NCBI GenBank assembly: GCA_037045155.1 | Contig: JBAOIG010000005.1 | Location: forward strand, 930,001-994,000 | DNA from: Thermomicrobiales bacterium | GTDB taxonomy: Bacteria; Chloroflexota; Chloroflexia; Thermomicrobiales; CFX8 | DNA length: 64,000 bases | Reading direction: 5' to 3' | In this document: positions 1 through 7,627 of the stretch, piece by piece | Numbering within the stretch: the stretch's first letter is position 1 | How the letters are laid out: each line of letters starts with the position of its first letter | Notes under the pieces: model-generated | What the model was told of the DNA's origin: nothing | The model's database searches: none | What the model saw: only the letters and a program-made list of their open reading frames with translations | Made by a program: the position numbers and the translations under genes

Positions 1-741
1 ATCATTCCATCGACCCCGCTGCCGCCGGCGATGAACATCGCGCTCGACGAGGTGCTGACCCGCCAGGTTGGCGCGGGAGCGCGCCGGCCAACCCTGCGCT
101 TCTGGGGCTGGGCCGCGCCGGTCGTCGTCATCGGCCGCTTCCAGTCAGTCCGCAACGAGGTGCAGATCGAGAACTCGGCAGACCTGGGCGTTCAGATCGT
201 CCGCCGTATTACCGGCGGCGGCGCGATGTTCACCGAACCTGGTCTCGATATCACCTATTCGCTGTACGCGCCGCCGGCGCTCGTCGAGGGTCTGTCGTTC
301 CCGGAGTCATACGCTTTCCTCGATAGCTGGGTGGTCGAGACCTTTCGCGAGCTGGGGATCGACGCCTGGTACGCGCCGCTGAACGACATCACCTCGGCCG
401 GCGGCAAGATCGGTGGCGCGGCTCAGGCCCGTCGGTTCGGCGCGGTGTTGCACCACACGATGGCGTCGTACGAGATGGACCCGACGCTGATGCTTCAGGT
501 GCTGCGGATCGGGATGGAGAAGCTGTCTGACAAGGGGCTTCGCAGCGCCGACAAGCGGGTCGGCCCCCTGCATCAGCAGACGAACCTGCCGCGCGAGGCG
601 TTCTTCCACGCGCTGACCGAGCGCTTCAAGGATCTAACGGGCGGCGAGCTGGGAGAGATTACCGACGTCGAGCACCAGGCGGCCGTCGAGCTGGTCCGCG
701 CCAAGTTCTCAACCGAGGAATGGACCTACCTCCTGCCCTGA
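1..741 (+). CDS. Lipoate-protein ligase A family protein (5' end missing)
   Basis: Biotin/lipoate protein ligase-fold enzyme. Members attach lipoate or octanoate to lipoyl domains of 2-oxoacid dehydrogenases and glycine cleavage H protein in the cytoplasm. Visible family marks are the N-terminal 'MNIALDEVL', the 'RRITGGGAMF' glycine-rich binding segment (cf. RRxxGGGxVxH) and 'TSAGGKIGGAAQARR', which holds the conserved lysine. The reading frame stays open to base 1, and family members carry residues before 'MNIALDE', so the true start lies upstream. The stop codon TGA (739-741) falls inside the terminal repeat of the following MITE-like element, so the last residues may differ from the ancestral protein. 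Octanoyltransferase activity (LipM-like) is an alternative. Confidence 0.85.
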   Translation: MIPSTPLPPAMNIALDEVLTRQVGAGARRPTLRFWGWAAPVVVIGRFQSVRNEVQIENSADLGVQIVRRITGGGAMFTEPGLDITYSLYAPPALVEGLSFPESYAFLDSWVVETFRELGIDAWYAPLNDITSAGGKIGGAAQARRFGAVLHHTMASYEMDPTLMLQVLRIGMEKLSDKGLRSADKRVGPLHQQTNLPREAFFHALTERFKDLTGGELGEITDVEHQAAVELVRAKFSTEEWTYLLP

Positions 742-819
742 GTGCTCTGGCTAGCACGAAGTGTCAGGATGGCAGGGCACAGGGGACGGCAGCCACTCCC
801 ATCGGTTTGTCATCCTGAG
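738..819. mobile_element. MITE-like element A, left part (interrupted)
   Basis: Begins with a terminal repeat at 738-765 (CTGAGTGCTC...GAAGTGTC) like those of the neighbouring elements. It runs into the repeat core 'TTTGTCATCCTGAG' and is broken at CTGAG (815-819), where element B starts. A continuation of the same core, CTGAG followed by 'CTGCAGCGAAGGATCTCC', resumes at 2689. This suggests that everything from 820 to 2688 was inserted into this element. It contains no gene. Confidence 0.5.
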
Positions 820-1021
820 TGCTCCGACCAGCGTGACGTGTCGGATTGTTGGTTGCGGCCGCCACCCCATCTCTCTGTCATCCTGAGGCCGCAGCCGAAG
901 GATCCGTTTCCCTGCGTTCGGTCGCAGCTGGCGGGGAGGAACGGATTCTTCGCTGCGGCTCAGAATGACAGGAGGCGGGGAACCGTCCAGAATGACAGGA
1001 TCACTGCGGTCGACGACTCAG
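815..1021. mobile_element. MITE-like element B
   Basis: The left terminal repeat is 815-842. A degenerate right copy in inverted orientation lies at about 994-1021. The interior is a long imperfect hairpin: 'GTCATCCTGAGGCCGCAGCC' near 879 pairs with 'CTTCGCTGCGGCTCAGAATG' near 949. The short ORFs across it are repeat translations, not genes. Confidence 0.55.
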
Positions 1022-1216
1022 TGCACCGACTAGCGTGATGTGTCCTGTACTGTGGTGCGACAGCCACCCCGGCCGTTTGTCATGCTGAGCCTCAGCGAAG
1101 CATCTCCTCATGCTGGATGCATTCAGACGCAGGAGAGATCCTTCGGCTGCGGCCTCAGGATGACAAGGTGCGGGGAGGCTGCCAACCTGACACATCATGC
1201 TAGTCACTGTACTGAG
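1017..1216. mobile_element. MITE-like element C
   Basis: About 200 bp with clear inverted terminal repeats: 1017-1044 reads CTCAGTGC...GATGTGTC and 1189-1216 is its inverted counterpart GACACATCATGC...ACTGAG. The interior hairpin core is 'GTCATGCTGAGCCTCAGCG' against 'TTCGGCTGCGGCCTCAGGAT'. It is non-coding. The right terminus shares CTGAG (1212-1216) with the left end of the IS630 element. Confidence 0.65.
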
Positions 1217-2467
1217 TACAGCGACTAGCATGAAGTGTCCAGTTCAGGGACCGGATACAGCCGGCGCAATTTGATGCGTGCGTGCTCCACCATGAAGTGC
1301 CATTGCACCGGTTTGGCGCGGCTGTTGCGCCGGGTTGTCCAGGCATCAACCGCCTGCTGCAAGTCCGTCGGCGTGGGGATGCGCTGATCCAGACATTGGC
1401 GCACCAGCGCACTAAACTCCAGTTCGGCGATGTTCAGCCACGAAGCATGCTTGGGGGTGTAATGCAGTTCCAGCTTGTCGCGAATGCGCTTTGCCTCCCG
1501 GGGCGGGAACGCCGCATAGAGTGAGTGGTCGGCATGGATGTTGAGATTGTCGAGCACCACCACGATCCGCTCCGCCGTCGGGAAGACCTCATCGACGAGA
1601 TGGCGCATGGCGACGGCCCAGTCGACCCGGGTGCGCCGCTCGGTGACGGTGATGCCTCGCTGTCCAAGATGGGGCGCACACCAGAGAAAGAGGTTGGCAC
1701 TGCCGTGGCGGATATAGGCCGGATCTTCCCGCAGCGCGTGACCGGGTCCAGCTGGCTGACTGGGACGGACATCGCCCCGGAGTGCTTTGCCACTCTCGTC
1801 AAAGCAGACTAGTGGACGCAGTGGGTCGATCGGTCGAGCATAGACGTCGAGCACATCTTCCATGGCTGCGACGAATCCCGCATCAGGCTTCCCGGACAGA
1901 CACCAGCTGCGTTTCAGCCACGGCTTGAGGACGTTTTTTTAAGTGTCATGCGGACCGTCTCCGGGCACACCTGGGGGACAATCTCCTGCTCCACCACGGT
2001 ATCGGCCAGCAAGCGCAGCGTCCAGCGGGCAGCACCCGCTGGTGCAGGACTACAAGCAAGCGTGGTCAGCCGGGCTTCCGCTGCGCCATCAAAGCGTCGC
2101 CGATAGACCCGTGTCGAGGGACGTCGCCCCAGACTGGCGGCCAGACCCTCACGACAGCATCGTTCCCGGAGTCGCGCGACCGTCCGGGGACTGCATTCCA
2201 GTGCCTCCGCAATCTGGACATCGGTCCACCGTGGTCCGGCGATACTGGCATCGGCTTTGAGCAGGATGCGGGCGCGTTTAAGGCGCCTGGCATGGGCGGA
2301 CCCTGTCTCAATGAGCTGGCGCAATTCCGTTCGTTCCGCTGCCGTCAGCCGTACCACGTGTTGCTTATTACTCATGCCAGACCCTCCCGCTGGTGCACAC
2401 AACTGCGTTGCATCCCATCAGCCAGTTCTGTGCCAACAAGTCACTTCATGCTAGTCGCTGTACTGAG
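1212..2467 (-). mobile_element. IS630-family insertion sequence
   Basis: About 1.25 kb element bounded by inverted repeats at 1212-1239 and 2440-2467. These are nearly identical over the outer 25 or so bases (CTSAGTACAGCGACTAGCAT then GAAGTG) and match the ends of the adjacent MITE-like elements. It encodes a two-frame transposase on the minus strand. A TA dinucleotide sits inside both repeats (1226-1227 and 2452-2453). IS630 elements duplicate TA, so the strict element could instead be 1228..2451, with the outer bases belonging to older flanking elements. Confidence 0.8.
1225..2375 (-). CDS. IS630 family transposase, two ORFs joined by -1 frameshift
   Basis: ORF A (2375 down to 1914) starts at an ATG with GGGAGG seven bases upstream and encodes the helix-turn-helix half ('QIAEALECSPRTVARLRERC'). 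It ends shortly after a run of seven A on the coding strand (plus positions 1934-1940). Slipping back one base there continues as 'LKKNVLKPWLKR...GKPDAGF' into ORF B, the DDE domain. The catalytic acids are visible as 'LVCFDES', 'VVVLDNLNIHAD' and 'NIAELEFSALV'. Frameshifting on an A-run between the two halves is known for many IS630 elements; that it happens here is inferred. The whole DDE domain is intact, so the element may be active. Confidence 0.85.
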
Positions 2468-2693
2468 TGGCCCGACCAGCGTGAAGTGACCGGTTGTTGG
2501 TTGCGGCCGCCACCCCTCCCTCTGTCATCCTCTGCCCAGAGGGCGCCCGCGCAGCCGAAGGATCCGTTTCCCTGCGTCGTTCGCTGCCGCCGAGGAGGGA
2601 CGGATGTTTCGCTCCGGGCGCCCTCTGGACGATACATGACAAGACACGGGACTGGCTGCCGACCTGACACATCACGCTGGTCGGAGCACTGAG
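2463..2693. mobile_element. MITE-like element D
   Basis: 231 bp with inverted terminal repeats at 2463-2490 (CTGAGTGGCC...GAAGTGAC) and 2666-2693 (GACACATCAC...GCACTGAG). The interior core hairpin is a variant with an extra arm: 'CAGAGGGCGCCCGCGCAGCC' pairs with 'CCGGGCGCCCTCTGG'. The left end overlaps the right terminus of the IS630 element by CTGAG. No gene. Confidence 0.65.
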
Positions 2694-2890
2694 CTGCAGC
2701 GAAGGATCTCCCCGCATGGCATTCCATGCTGGCCGATACCCTGAAGCCGGCGGCATGGGGGTTATCCCCACCACGAATCTTCCTGCCAGCGGCGTTCCCG
2801 CGGGGCGCAGGGCGCTCGACACTACCAGTGTTGACGTACGCGCCGCGTGGGCTGTAGCGTAACGTCCGCGTCACTGGAAGGAACCACAAC
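2694..2890. other. Gene-free stretch before the sensor kinase
   Basis: The first bases after 2693 ('CTGCAGCGAAGGATCTCC') look like the second half of the interrupted core of element A. The rest has no recognisable gene. It ends in a candidate promoter and the ribosome binding site of the histidine kinase (GGAAGGAA at about 2876-2883). Confidence 0.4.
2831..2860 (+). promoter_or_regulatory. Candidate sigma-70 promoter of the two-component operon
   Basis: TTGACG at 2831-2836 and TAGCGT at 2855-2860 are separated by 18 bases, about 30 bases upstream of the kinase start. Match by eye only. Confidence 0.35.
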
Positions 2891-4174
2891 ATGGCCGGGA
2901 TCCTGGAAGCGCCTGTGCGACCCGAGCGGGCATCGCTCGCCAACCCGCTGCGCCTGCTCGTCGCGCGCGAGACGTGGGTCTCGTTCACGTTTATTCTGCT
3001 GAGCTTCGCGCTCGGTATCTTCTGGTTTGTCGCGCTCGTGACGCTGCTCTCGACGGGGCTCTCGCTCGCGGTCACCGTCGTTGGCCTGCCGATCCTGGCC
3101 GGCACGCTGGTCTTCTGGGTCGGGGGCGCCCGGCTGGAGCGCGCGAGGTTCAACGCAATGCTCGGTGAGCAGATCGCAGATCCCTACAAACAGCTCCCGG
3201 CCGGCAGCCTCTGGCAGAAGCTCAAGGTCCGGCTGAGTGATCGGTATGTCTGGCTCGATCTCCTCTACCTGTCGCTGCTCTTCCCGATCGGGCTCGTCCA
3301 GTTCGTCATCGCGATTACCTGGGCCAGCGTGGCGCTCGCACTGATCACCGCGCCGTCGTGGTACTGGCTGAATTCCGACGCCACGGGCTGGACTGTCGAT
3401 ACCCTCCCCAGGGCGCTCCTTGCTATTGTGATAGGTATCCCAGTTCTGCTGGCGATGCCCTATGTCCTGATCGGCATGGTCCGCGGCCACGCATGGCTGG
3501 CGCGGAACTTGCTCGGCGCGGACCTCGAAGCGATGCTCAGCGCGCGGGTCGGGGAGCTGACCGAGAGTCGATCCCGTGCCGCCAATGCGTCGGTGGACGA
3601 GCTCCGCCGGATCGAGCGCGACCTGCACGACGGAGCTCAGCAGCGATTGACACGGCTGGCGATGGATCTCGGCATGGCGAAAGAGAAGATGGACAGCGAC
3701 CCGGAGGCTGCCAAGGCGCTCATCGCCGAGGCCCACGAGGAGGCCAAGGCGGCGATGCGCGAGATCCGCGACCTCGCTCGCGGCATCCACCCGGCCGTCC
3801 TGACCGATCGCGGATTGGACGCGGCGATCTCGGCGCTGGCCGGCCGCTCGCCCGTCCCGGTGACGCTTGACATCGATCTGCCGACCCGTTTACCCGACGC
3901 AATCGAGTCAACCGCCTACTTCGTTGTCGCCGAGGCGCTCACCAACGTCGCCCGCCACAGCAACGCGACCTCCGCGCGCGTGACCGCACGCCTGACTGGC
4001 GGCAGATTACTGGTCGACATAACCGACAATGGACGCGGCGGCGCAGTCGTAACCCCGGGTGGCGGGCTGGAGGGCCTGGCCGATCGCGTTGCCGGGGTCG
4101 ACGGCACGCTGACGATCGACAGCCCCTCTGGCGGGCCGACCACCATCCACGCGGAGCTGCCGTGCGTGTGGTGA
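2891..4174 (+). CDS. NarL-type sensor histidine kinase
   Basis: Membrane sensor kinase of 427 aa. The N-terminal half (residues about 30-200) holds four hydrophobic segments of the 'putative sensor' type. It is followed by a HisKA_3 dimerisation region with phosphoacceptor His246 in 'RDLHDGAQQRL', then a HATPase_c domain ('EALTNVARHSNA', 'DNGRGG', 'GGGLEGLADRV'). Such kinases autophosphorylate and pass phosphate to a LuxR-type regulator, here the next gene, which overlaps its 3' end by 13 bases. The signal is unknown. The start ATG has GGAAGGAA about seven bases upstream. Confidence 0.92.
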   Translation: MAGILEAPVRPERASLANPLRLLVARETWVSFTFILLSFALGIFWFVALVTLLSTGLSLAVTVVGLPILAGTLVFWVGGARLERARFNAMLGEQIADPYKQLPAGSLWQKLKVRLSDRYVWLDLLYLSLLFPIGLVQFVIAITWASVALALITAPSWYWLNSDATGWTVDTLPRALLAIVIGIPVLLAMPYVLIGMVRGHAWLARNLLGADLEAMLSARVGELTESRSRAANASVDELRRIERDLHDGAQQRLTRLAMDLGMAKEKMDSDPEAAKALIAEAHEEAKAAMREIRDLARGIHPAVLTDRGLDAAISALAGRSPVPVTLDIDLPTRLPDAIESTAYFVVAEALTNVARHSNATSARVTARLTGGRLLVDITDNGRGGAVVTPGGGLEGLADRVAGVDGTLTIDSPSGGPTTIHAELPCVW

Positions 4175-4806
4175 TCGCCGAGGACTCGGTTCTGCTGCGG
4201 GCGGGGCTTGCCCGATTGGTGACTGATGCTGGCCATGAGGTCGTCGCGGCTGTCGGATCCGGGCCGGATCTCGTCGAAGCGATCATTCGCGAGCGGCCGG
4301 ACGTGTCGATCGTCGATGTGCGGATGCCGCCAACATTTCGGGACGAAGGCTTGCGCGCCGCCATCGCGGCGCGCGACCGCGTCCCGCTCGCGCCAATCCT
4401 CATCCTCTCCCAGTATGTCGAGGAGCGCTACGCGGGTGAGCTGCTGGCAACCGGCGCGGCCGGCGTCGGCTACCTGCTCAAGGACCGCGTCGCTGATGTT
4501 GGCGATTTCCTGACCGCCCTGCGCCAGGTGGCCGGCGGCGGGACCGTCCTCGATCCCGAGGTCGTTTCTCAGCTGGTGACCCGTCGCCGCCGGGACGACC
4601 GCCTGGCCGGCCTGACGCCCCGCGAACAGGAGGTTCTCGCCCTGATCGCCGAGGGCCAGTCCAACACTGCTATCGCCGATCGCCTCTTCATCGGTGAGGG
4701 CACGGTCGAGAAGCACATCAGCAACATCTTCAGCAAGCTCGGCCTCGACGACGCTATCAGCCAGCATCGCCGTGTGCTGGCTGTCCTCGCGTATCTGCGA
4801 GGGTAG
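4162..4806 (+). CDS. NarL/LuxR-family response regulator
   Basis: 214 aa. The receiver domain has a probable phosphoacceptor Asp52 ('VSIVDVRMPP'), acidic residues near the N-terminus ('VVIAEDS') and a conserved lysine in 'YLLKDRV'. It is followed by a LuxR-type helix-turn-helix ('LTPREQEVLALIAEGQSNTA', 'GTVEKHISNIFSKLGL'). The GTG start overlaps the kinase gene by 13 bases, so translation is probably coupled and this is the partner of that kinase. It should bind DNA as a phosphorylated dimer; targets are unknown. Confidence 0.93.
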   Translation: MRVVIAEDSVLLRAGLARLVTDAGHEVVAAVGSGPDLVEAIIRERPDVSIVDVRMPPTFRDEGLRAAIAARDRVPLAPILILSQYVEERYAGELLATGAAGVGYLLKDRVADVGDFLTALRQVAGGGTVLDPEVVSQLVTRRRRDDRLAGLTPREQEVLALIAEGQSNTAIADRLFIGEGTVEKHISNIFSKLGLDDAISQHRRVLAVLAYLRG

Positions 4807-4881
4807 CGGACTGTCGCCGGCCCGGCGATTCGCGAGGCGGCCTATACTAGGGTGTGATGCGCTGAATGGACGGGAGTGGAC

Positions 4882-5055
4882 GTGTTCCTGCCGATCTATC
4901 ACGGGGGTAAGCTGACCTGGGACGAGTGGCTCGTCCTGGCCGCGGTCATGGCGGCCGTGCCATTGCTTACCTGGCTGTGGGGTCGACGCAACCCAACCCC
5001 GGATTCTCCACCTACCCCGCCTGAGTCCGACACGCCGGACGATATCGCCGCCTGA
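4882..5055 (+). CDS. Small single-span membrane protein (57 aa)
   Basis: Short gene with a GTG start and GGGAG six bases upstream. The protein begins 'MFLPIYHGGKLTWDEW', then has one hydrophobic segment ('LVLAAVMAAVPLLTWLWG') and a proline/acid-rich tail ending 'DTPDDIAA'. A TATACT box lies at 4843-4848 with no convincing -35 element. No family recognised. It may be expressed separately from the two-component operon, since a 75-base gap separates them. Confidence 0.5.
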   Translation: MFLPIYHGGKLTWDEWLVLAAVMAAVPLLTWLWGRRNPTPDSPPTPPESDTPDDIAA

Positions 5056-5063
5056 TCCTCGTC

Positions 5064-6659
5064 CTACTCGATTCGCTGGAATGCGTCCCCGGTCGCCCGA
5101 TCGAGCGGTTGGCCCGTGTCGATGACGATGTGCTCGTCCGGAGCGAGCTCGTCGATTGCTTCGAAGTGCCGGCGCTGGTCGAGCCAGACATCCAGCCCTG
5201 CGTCCGAGATGGCAGCCGCGTCAGTCTGGCGCGTCCGCAGCCGTGCGCGAACGATCTCCTCGCTCGCAACACATTCGACGCAGACGAAGCTCGCCCCAGC
5301 CCGGCCGGCCAGTGCATGCGCTGCCGCCCGTTGCCGTTTGCGCGTGAATGTCGCATCGAGAATCACGCTGGTCCCGGCGTCGAGCAGCCGCTCGGCTTCG
5401 TCCAGCATGGCGGCGTAGGCGCGTTCCGTCTGCGCGGCCGTGTAGATCCCGCCGCCGACGTCACTGCTGAGCCGGTCGGTTGGCGCGTGGCCGCTCAACG
5501 CTTTGCGAACGACATCCGAAGCGATGACCGTCGCGCCGAGCCCGGTTGCCAGGCGCGCTGCCAACGCCGATTTCCCGGTTCCAGATAGTCCAGCCATGAC
5601 GATCAGCCGCAGGCGGCATGGTTGCGTGGTGTACTGATCTGCAAGCGAGAACGCGTGGCGGGCGCGTTCGGCTGCCCGTTCGCGCTGCTCGGTCGGGATC
5701 TCCGGCTCGGCTGTCTGGAAGCTCTCGACCTTGCCACGCACGAACGCGCGATAGCACTGATAGAACCCGACGATGTCGAGCAGCCCGGTGTCCCCAGAGG
5801 CTACGACATACTGCCGAACGAAGCGGCGGCCGAGATCGGGCCGGCCCTGACGGTCGAAGTCCATGGCCAGAAAGGCGATGTCGGCGGCGACGTCCGAATA
5901 GCGGAATCGCGCGTTGAACTCGATGCAGTCGTAGACGCAGATATCGCCGGGGTTGCGGAAGCAGACTGTCGATAGCCGCAGGTCACCGTGACAGTCGCGG
6001 ACACGACCCTCGGAGACTCTGCGCTCAAGCTGCTTGCGATGGTCGCGCTGGAACGCGGCAACCCACTCCCGGATTCGCCTGTCCTGGTCGACATCGAGCG
6101 TCGTTCCGACGAATTGCCGGGTCTGATCGAAGTTCTCCTGCCAGTTACGCGCGATGACGCGCGGGGATCCGAAGCGGCTGATTCGCGGGTCGCGGTCGGA
6201 TCGATCGTGGAAGCGCGCGATGACGCCGGCCAGCTCGTCGACCATCTCACCAGTCACCAGTCCCGCCGGCAGCAGCCGGTCGAGCATCCGATGTTCCGGC
6301 AACCTGCGCATCTTCACCGCATAATCGACGACGCGGCCGGCCGACCCGCCAAAGCGCAGCCCGGCCTGTGTCTCCCGGATCGGCACGACGCCGAGATAGG
6401 TGTCGGGACAGAGGCGACGATTCAGGCGCACCTCGGCCTGACAGGCAGCCAGCCGGCGACGCGGCGTCGTGAAGTCCAGAAAGCCGAAATCGACCGGCTT
6501 CTTCACCTTGTAGACATAATCACCAGCCAGGAACACGACCGAGATGTGTGTCTGGATCACCTCGACCTCGGTTACCGGGTCGGGCCATGCGGCGGGCTCG
6601 CGCAGCGCCGCAACCATATCTGCCAGATCGTCGTGGATGTCGGGGCGTCTGGATGTCAT
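5064..6659 (-). CDS. APH-like / P-loop kinase fusion protein
   Basis: 531 aa. The N-terminal half resembles aminoglycoside phosphotransferase-type kinases, with the catalytic loop 'CHGDLRLSTV' (His224-Asp226). The C-terminal half is a P-loop kinase with Walker A 'GLSGTGKS' (357-364), similar to zeta-toxin or gluconate-kinase-like ATPases. This two-domain arrangement is common in bacteria as 'bifunctional aminoglycoside phosphotransferase/ATP-binding protein'; the substrate is not established. The reading frame is open far upstream. The ATG at 6659 is chosen because it starts just after the stop of the sigma-like gene (6671) and matches the domain start. Probable operon with that gene. Confidence 0.8.
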   Translation of the reverse strand: MTSRRPDIHDDLADMVAALREPAAWPDPVTEVEVIQTHISVVFLAGDYVYKVKKPVDFGFLDFTTPRRRLAACQAEVRLNRRLCPDTYLGVVPIRETQAGLRFGGSAGRVVDYAVKMRRLPEHRMLDRLLPAGLVTGEMVDELAGVIARFHDRSDRDPRISRFGSPRVIARNWQENFDQTRQFVGTTLDVDQDRRIREWVAAFQRDHRKQLERRVSEGRVRDCHGDLRLSTVCFRNPGDICVYDCIEFNARFRYSDVAADIAFLAMDFDRQGRPDLGRRFVRQYVVASGDTGLLDIVGFYQCYRAFVRGKVESFQTAEPEIPTEQRERAAERARHAFSLADQYTTQPCRLRLIVMAGLSGTGKSALAARLATGLGATVIASDVVRKALSGHAPTDRLSSDVGGGIYTAAQTERAYAAMLDEAERLLDAGTSVILDATFTRKRQRAAAHALAGRAGASFVCVECVASEEIVRARLRTRQTDAAAISDAGLDVWLDQRRHFEAIDELAPDEHIVIDTGQPLDRATGDAFQRIE

Positions 6660-6670
6660 GCGGCGGTTCC

Positions 6671-7429
6671 TCAGTGTGCGGTGATGATCGAGGCGTTCTC
6701 CTCCAGCCAGTCTCGCAGGAAAGTCCGGCTGGATTCGACGATCGCCCGCACGTCTTCTGCCGCGATCCCCTCTGCCTCGGCGATCGCGACCGACTCCCAG
6801 CCATCGACAACCCGCAGAAGGAAGACTTCGCGCCAGCGCTCCGGGAGCTTGTCGAGCAGCGCGGACAGCGCGTCGGTGTCCTCGGCGGCGATCAGGAGAT
6901 CGTCGGGAATCGCGGCAGCAGGGTCGGCGAGCACGGAGATCAGCCGGACGACGCGGTCGGGCCAGTCGCCGACGACCATCACAGGCTCCTCGAGCGAGAC
7001 CTCGATGCGGTTGAGACGCTCCTGTTCGAGCAGCGCGGCACGGACCTCGCGCCGGCCGATCCGCCGTAGCCATGTATAGAACGCTCGCGCGTGCGGCGCT
7101 TCGTCGGCATGCTCGACGGCGGCCAGATAAATGGTGGCGACGATGTCATCCACCGGCGCATCATCCAGCTCGAAGCCGTCGATCGCGCCCCAGTGGATGA
7201 CTTCGCGGTGGACGAAGCGGCGGAGCGGGCCGAAGAACGTGAGGCCGGTCTCGATGACTTCGTTCCGACGATGCGCCAACTCGCGCGCGGCCGGCGCGGG
7301 AAGGGCGGAGGTGTCGAGGTCAGCAACGTACTCGCTCAGCGCGCGGGCGAGCTGCCGACGCGCGGCCTCATACTGCGTCGCAACATCAGCGGGCTCCGGT
7401 TGCCGCATCAGGGGTGTCTCGATATTCAT
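6671..7429 (-). CDS. Sigma-70-like RNA polymerase factor
   Basis: 252 aa. Residues about 60-140 resemble sigma region 2 ('LRRFVHREV', 'PVDDIVATIYLAAV', 'FYTWLRRIGRREV'). The C-terminal part resembles region 4 ('LDKLPERWREVFLLRVVDGW', 'AEGIAAEDVRAIVESSRTFL'). The spacing between the two regions is longer and more acidic than in a minimal ECF factor. The ATG at 7429 has GGGAGG about seven bases upstream. It is transcribed ahead of the APH/P-loop kinase gene, 11 bases apart. Target promoters are unknown. Confidence 0.6.
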   Translation of the reverse strand: MNIETPLMRQPEPADVATQYEAARRQLARALSEYVADLDTSALPAPAARELAHRRNEVIETGLTFFGPLRRFVHREVIHWGAIDGFELDDAPVDDIVATIYLAAVEHADEAPHARAFYTWLRRIGRREVRAALLEQERLNRIEVSLEEPVMVVGDWPDRVVRLISVLADPAAAIPDDLLIAAEDTDALSALLDKLPERWREVFLLRVVDGWESVAIAEAEGIAAEDVRAIVESSRTFLRDWLEENASIITAH

Positions 7430-7627
7430 CGTGCGCCTCCCTGGCTGGGTGTCTGGTCAATCTTCTACCTGAACCATAGGCTGGGCGCCGTCTCAGCCGC
7501 GTGACGGAACGACGTGCTGTGCGACAAATGTGCAACAACCCAGCGAGGCTTGCCCTGCCCCGCGAATCCGGCGATACTGGCGCATCCAATCGGTGAATAT
7601 TTGTGATGGCCCGAGGAGGTCTGCGAG

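Noticed and set aside
742..1224. Short ORFs across the repeat region
   Set aside because: They translate the inverted repeats, have repeat-peptide composition and no ribosome binding sites.
2446..3790. Long minus-strand ORFs opposite the sensor kinase
   Set aside because: Antisense shadows in GC-rich code; the plus-strand frame has full kinase motifs.
5988..7079. 363-aa plus-strand ORF
   Set aside because: It lies opposite the kinase-fusion and sigma-like genes, which have recognisable domains.
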